DNA of 5,206 nt from CAMPJU01 sp046566095. Its GTDB lineage: Bacteria > Pseudomonadota > Gammaproteobacteria > Xanthomonadales > Xanthomonadaceae. This document shows, piece by piece, positions 4,245 through 5,206 of the stretch (its first letter is position 1; each line of letters begins with the position of its first letter). A program made the position numbers and the translations under genes. The stretch lies in contig JBKHXI010000198.1 of NCBI GenBank assembly GCA_046566095.1, positions 1-5,206 of the forward strand. Direction: 5' to 3'. The notes beneath the pieces were generated by a model. The model ran no database searches, was not told the DNA's origin, and saw nothing but the letters and a program-made list of their open reading frames with translations.

Positions 4245-5206
4245 GTGACGGACCGATCCGCCCGCGGCTGGCTGCTGCACCCCATGCTGCTGGTCCTGTG
4301 GCTGGGCAGCTTCCAGCTCGCGCGTCTGCTCGAACATGCGCCGCACGCCAGCCTCTGGTTCCCGCCGGCGGCGGTGACCTTCGCCGGCATCCTGGTCGCC
4401 GGCTGGCGGGCGCTGCCGGCGATCGCGCTGGCCTGCGCGCTGGCGACCTACTGGACCGAGCTGGCGGTGAGCGCCAGCGTGCGCACCGACGTGCTGCTCG
4501 CCTCCAGCCTGGCCTTCGCGGCTGTCCATGCCGGCGCCTACGGGCTGCCAGCGGCGCTGCTGCGGGCGGCGGCGGGCCGGACCGCGCCGGACGTATCGCT
4601 GCGTTCGGTCGCCGGCTTCCTGCTGGCGGCGGCGCTGGCGGCGGGGCTGGCCGCGGCCGGCGGGGCGTTGGCGCTGCGCGCGACCGGCCTGCTCGAGGCC
4701 GGCCCGCCGCTGCTGCCGCTGATCGCCGCCTGGTGGATCGGCGACTACGCCGCGCTGCTGACCCTGGCGCCGCTGGCGATCGCCCTGCTGGTGCGCACGG
4801 TGGGCGAGGGCGCCGCGCACCCGGTGGCCGGCTTCGAACCGCTGGCGTTCGGCCGCCCGCGTACAGGCGCCCGCACCCTGGCCAAGCTGGCGCTGCTGCT
4901 GGGCGTCACCGCCGCGATCCTGGCCGCCTACCTCGCCGGCGCCGGCCAGGTGCTGCTGGCGATGCTGGTGCTGCCGGTGGTGCTGCAGCTGTGGATCGTG
5001 CACACCGAGGACCGCGGCGTGGCGCTGGCGGCCATGGTCGCCTTCGCCCTGCTGACGGTCGGCATCGCCGCCGCCTTTCCCGCCGGCGACGACGCGCTGA
5101 TCCTGCAGTTTTCCGCGATCAGCCTGGCCGCCAACACCTACCTCAACCTCGCCGTGCCCTCGCTGTACGCCGACAACGCGCGCCTGCGCGAGCAGTACGA
5201 GAACGA
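4245..5206 (+). CDS. MASE1-domain membrane sensor, N-terminal part (output domain outside window)
   Basis: Frame 3 stays open from GTG 4245 to the window end (320 full codons plus GA). MASE1 is a multi-helix membrane sensor module found at the N-terminus of diguanylate cyclases/phosphodiesterases and histidine kinases. Seen: a hydrophobic first helix (about 12-28), the family block SLWFPPAAVTFAGILVAGWR at 36-55, further helices near 58-75, 82-98, 121-145 and 156-183, the second family block AAWWIGDYAALLTLAPLAI at 161-179, then helices near 211-232, 235-252, 259-277 and 285-305. It ends in a charged, probably coiled-coil linker (YADNARLREQYEN) of the type that leads into GGDEF or kinase domains. 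Start: GTG 4245 has only a weak ribosome site; ATG 4284 is possible but would remove the start of helix 1. Which output follows cannot be seen; GGDEF is my first guess. Confidence 0.82.
   Translation, partial: MTDRSARGWLLHPMLLVLWLGSFQLARLLEHAPHASLWFPPAAVTFAGILVAGWRALPAIALACALATYWTELAVSASVRTDVLLASSLAFAAVHAGAYGLPAALLRAAAGRTAPDVSLRSVAGFLLAAALAAGLAAAGGALALRATGLLEAGPPLLPLIAAWWIGDYAALLTLAPLAIALLVRTVGEGAAHPVAGFEPLAFGRPRTGARTLAKLALLLGVTAAILAAYLAGAGQVLLAMLVLPVVLQLWIVHTEDRGVALAAMVAFALLTVGIAAAFPAGDDALILQFSAISLAANTYLNLAVPSLYADNARLREQYEN

Noticed and set aside
4038..5003. 321-codon minus-strand frame opposite the MASE1 gene
   Set aside because: It is Gln/Arg/Gly-rich antisense translation, whereas the plus-strand frame shows membrane helices and MASE1 blocks.

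Overview
The window is very GC-rich, with strongly GC-biased third codon positions. Its proteins and its REP-like intergenic palindromes resemble those of Xanthomonadaceae/Lysobacteraceae (a Lysobacter-, Luteimonas- or Stenotrophomonas-like gammaproteobacterium). This placement is inferred from gene families and repeat style, not from a database search. All five genes lie on the + strand.

Layout: (1) 1-393 is the C-terminal part of a YbdL-type PLP aminotransferase (methionine/glutamine transaminase). (2) 394-727 is a gene-free stretch holding three palindromic repeat modules, then a possible promoter. (3) 728-1537 is a YafV-type omega-amidase of the nitrilase superfamily. (4) 1538-1810 is a second gap with three more modules of the same kind in mirrored order, ending at the next gene's start signals. 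(5) 1811-3394 is a long-form NfeD membrane serine protease. (6) 3391-4155 is a slipin/stomatin SPFH protein, coupled to nfeD by an ATGA overlap. (7) 4245 to the window end is the N-terminal part of a MASE1-type membrane sensor, cut off before its output domain.

How the genes work together: the first two form a metabolic pair. The transaminase can use glutamine to re-aminate 4-methylthio-2-oxobutyrate to methionine, giving 2-oxoglutaramate. The omega-amidase hydrolyses that to 2-oxoglutarate and ammonia, which makes the step effectively irreversible. NfeD and slipin form a conserved membrane pair: archaeal homologues show a Ser-Lys protease that cuts the C-terminal region of its partner stomatin. 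The MASE1 gene may be a separate transcription unit.

The protein-coding content is conserved and I see no wholly new system in it. The least explained part is the intergenic DNA. Two sets of alternating palindromic modules (M-P-M, gene, P-M-P) bracket the omega-amidase gene. Each P module joins a GC hairpin to a short-loop G-quadruplex motif and a second perfect hairpin. One P-M unit is bounded by near-perfect 20-bp inverted ends.
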